Below are positions 62,793-64,000 of a DNA stretch of 64,000 nt, in pieces. The stretch comes from CBDCWT01 sp965223305 (lineage in GTDB: Bacteria; Planctomycetota; Planctomycetia; Pirellulales; Pirellulaceae): positions 110,172 to 174,171 of the forward strand of contig CBDCWT010000042.1 in assembly GCA_965223305.1 (NCBI GenBank), in the 5' to 3' direction. Below the pieces are notes generated by a model. That model did no database searches and was not told the DNA's origin. It saw only the letters and a program-made list of their open reading frames with translations. Positions within the stretch are counted from its first letter, which is position 1. Every line of letters begins with the position of its first letter. The position numbers and the translations under genes were made by a program.

Positions 62793-64000
62793 ATGATAAG
62801 ACGAGCGGCAGTTTGGCTGTGTGGTGTGCTCTGTTGCCACGCGGGGGCAGCGATTGTCGCTGCCCAGTCTTCCGCTCGGCAGGATCTGCTGCTGCTGGCT
62901 TCCACGCGTCCGGTAGTGATCCGCTTGCAGCTCTATATCGATGGCAAGCCGTTTCGGACTTCGTGGCGCGAATTCGTACAGCAGCTCTTCGACGACTGTG
63001 ATACCAACCACGACTCCGTGTTGGTGGCCGACGAGTTGGACCGGCTGCCCGATTTCCGGCGACTGCTTGGCATGCCGGCTGTCGAAGGCGACTCGGCCCC
63101 ACCGTTTCCGTTAGATAGTGTTGCTGACCTAGAAGGGTACTTGAGGCAGTTTGGGGTCAACCCCGTCGTCGCCGTGACGCAGCGCCGCAATTCAACGTCG
63201 ACATCGGGGAACACCGACCATATCTTCTCCTATCTGGATCACAACCATGACGGCCAACTGCAGACGGACGAATGGACCTTCCACGGCGTCTTCGGCCGCC
63301 TTGACTTAGATGGCGACGGCGCGGTTTCGTTGGCCGAGGTCGCCGCCTTTTATTCACCCCAACCGGCCAGCAGGCCGACTCGGAGGAGCAGCCACCAGCC
63401 TCACAGACGTATCGAGTGCCATCTGCTTGAATCGCAGGGCTGGTACGCCAAGTTGATCCAGCGGCTGCTGCAGAAATACGATCGTGCCGCTGCGGATTCG
63501 CCGACAGGAACCGACGGGAAGGGGCAGTTGAGCGCGGAGGAGTTGGGCATAACTCGCGATGACCTCGCCAAATACGATCGCGACAGCAATCAGCAGCTCG
63601 ACGTCGATGAACTCCAGCAGTACCTGCTGGAGCCGATTCCCGGCGTCTATCTGCAGTTGCGATTTGGTCAACAACATGGCTCGCCAGCCGTGCTCGCAGG
63701 CGAGAATCGGGGGGGTGCTGACGCCGAGCTTACAATGCTGGACCCCCGCACGATCGGCGCCCGCTTCGGAACCCACACGCTCTCGGTGTCGTCAACTGAT
63801 GCCGCCCAGCAATACGACAGTGAGAGTTTACAACTCGAGTTCGGGCGTGCTGACGTTGACGATAGTGACTACCTAGATAAGAAGGAGGCGAACAGCATAC
63901 CGTATGTCGCGGCGAAGTTCGCTCGACTCGATGGCGACGGCGATGGGCGTCTGTTTTACGACGAGCTGTTGCCGTCTCTCGAGCAGGATCTGCGGCTTCA
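62793..64000 (+). CDS. Exported EF-hand protein, 3'-truncated
   Basis: The frame is open from ATG 62793 to the window end (about 402 residues seen). A signal peptide is likely (RRAAVWLCGVLCCHAGAAIVAAQ). At least six EF-hand-like loops are visible: DCDTNHDSVLVADE (about 71-84), LDHNHDGQLQTDEW, LDLDGDGAVSLAEV, YDRDSNQQLDVDEL, DVDDSDYLDKKEA and LDGDGDGRLFYDEL. Calcium-dependent binding or stability outside the cytoplasm is expected. It is the fourth gene of the WD40-DUF1549-DUF1501 operon; EF-hand partners of this kind are typical. A TTG at 62778, overlapping the upstream stop, is an alternative start. Confidence 0.85.
   Translation, partial: MIRRAAVWLCGVLCCHAGAAIVAAQSSARQDLLLLASTRPVVIRLQLYIDGKPFRTSWREFVQQLFDDCDTNHDSVLVADELDRLPDFRRLLGMPAVEGDSAPPFPLDSVADLEGYLRQFGVNPVVAVTQRRNSTSTSGNTDHIFSYLDHNHDGQLQTDEWTFHGVFGRLDLDGDGAVSLAEVAAFYSPQPASRPTRRSSHQPHRRIECHLLESQGWYAKLIQRLLQKYDRAAADSPTGTDGKGQLSAEELGITRDDLAKYDRDSNQQLDVDELQQYLLEPIPGVYLQLRFGQQHGSPAVLAGENRGGADAELTMLDPRTIGARFGTHTLSVSSTDAAQQYDSESLQLEFGRADVDDSDYLDKKEANSIPYVAAKFARLDGDGDGRLFYDELLPSLEQDLRL

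Noticed and set aside
1..64000. tRNA, rRNA, riboswitches or a prophage
   Set aside because: No cloverleaf, conserved rRNA block, riboswitch core or phage structural gene was recognised. A computational scan could still find small RNAs missed by eye.

Overview
The window looks like chromosomal DNA of a planctomycete, most likely a Pirellulales-type relative of Rhodopirellula or Blastopirellula. The sequence is GC-rich. It carries several families largely typical of that phylum: DUF1559 prepilin-like protein, DUF1598, the DUF1549/DUF1553 plus DUF1501 pair, ASPIC/UnbV-FG-GAP lipoprotein, many PQQ/WD40 propellers, an FHA-GAF-sigma54 activator, and genes of the archaeal-type tetrahydromethanopterin (H4MPT) C1 pathway. 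No rRNA, tRNA, CRISPR array, phage or complete insertion sequence was recognised. The assignment rests on gene families recognised by eye, not on a database search.

Layout. 1-357: end of a zinc-ribbon protein. 0.5-9.7 kb: a sulfur-assimilation block (sulfite/nitrite reductase with a small partner, divergent from a cysteine-synthase-rhodanese fusion, a membrane protein and an SSS symporter). It is bracketed by two tandem-repeat arrays of the same element in opposite orientation. 9.7-15.8 kb: ArnT-like glycosyltransferase, diguanylate cyclase, TPR protein, L7/L12-CTD-like small protein, PQQ propeller. 16-22 kb: thioester-reductase-like SDR, Sfp-type phosphopantetheinyl transferase, lipoprotein, a short SecA paralogue and an exported coiled-coil protein, all co-directional. 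22-26.3 kb: DapA-family aldolase, tRNA-dihydrouridine synthase, Na+/alanine symporter.

26.4-32.5 kb: an Fe-S assembly operon (sufR, a stand-alone nuoB-like gene, sufC, sufB, sufD, a Rieske protein, a SufT/MIP18 protein) with a 180-bp MITE inserted after sufD. 32.5-35.5 kb: H4MPT/methanofuran-type cofactor genes (MfnD-like ATP-grasp, TIGR03123-like protein, MfnE-like kinase with a frameshift). 35.5-43.9 kb: DUF1598 protein, frameshifted FHA-GAF-sigma54 activator, small membrane protein, Tat-exported sugar epimerase-like protein, PQQ propeller, exported jelly-roll-like protein. 44-57 kb: exported proteins and hydrolases (DUF1559, sialidase-like, PhoD-like, ceramidase-like, a triple-RidA-hydrolase fusion, ASPIC/UnbV lipoprotein, a frameshifted CehA/McbA metallohydrolase, a small exported protein). 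57.7-64 kb: a WD40 - DUF1549/DUF1553 - DUF1501 - EF-hand operon that runs off the end.

Three genes (MfnE-like, sigma54 activator, CehA-like) are broken by seven indels. All seven are insertions with a net +1 effect, and most lengthen a short homopolymer. This could be real decay, but the pattern equally suggests sequencing error. The observations I rate highest are the short SecA with its exported neighbours, the nuoB gene inside the suf operon, the inverted repeat arrays around the sulfur genes, and the triple-RidA-hydrolase fusion.
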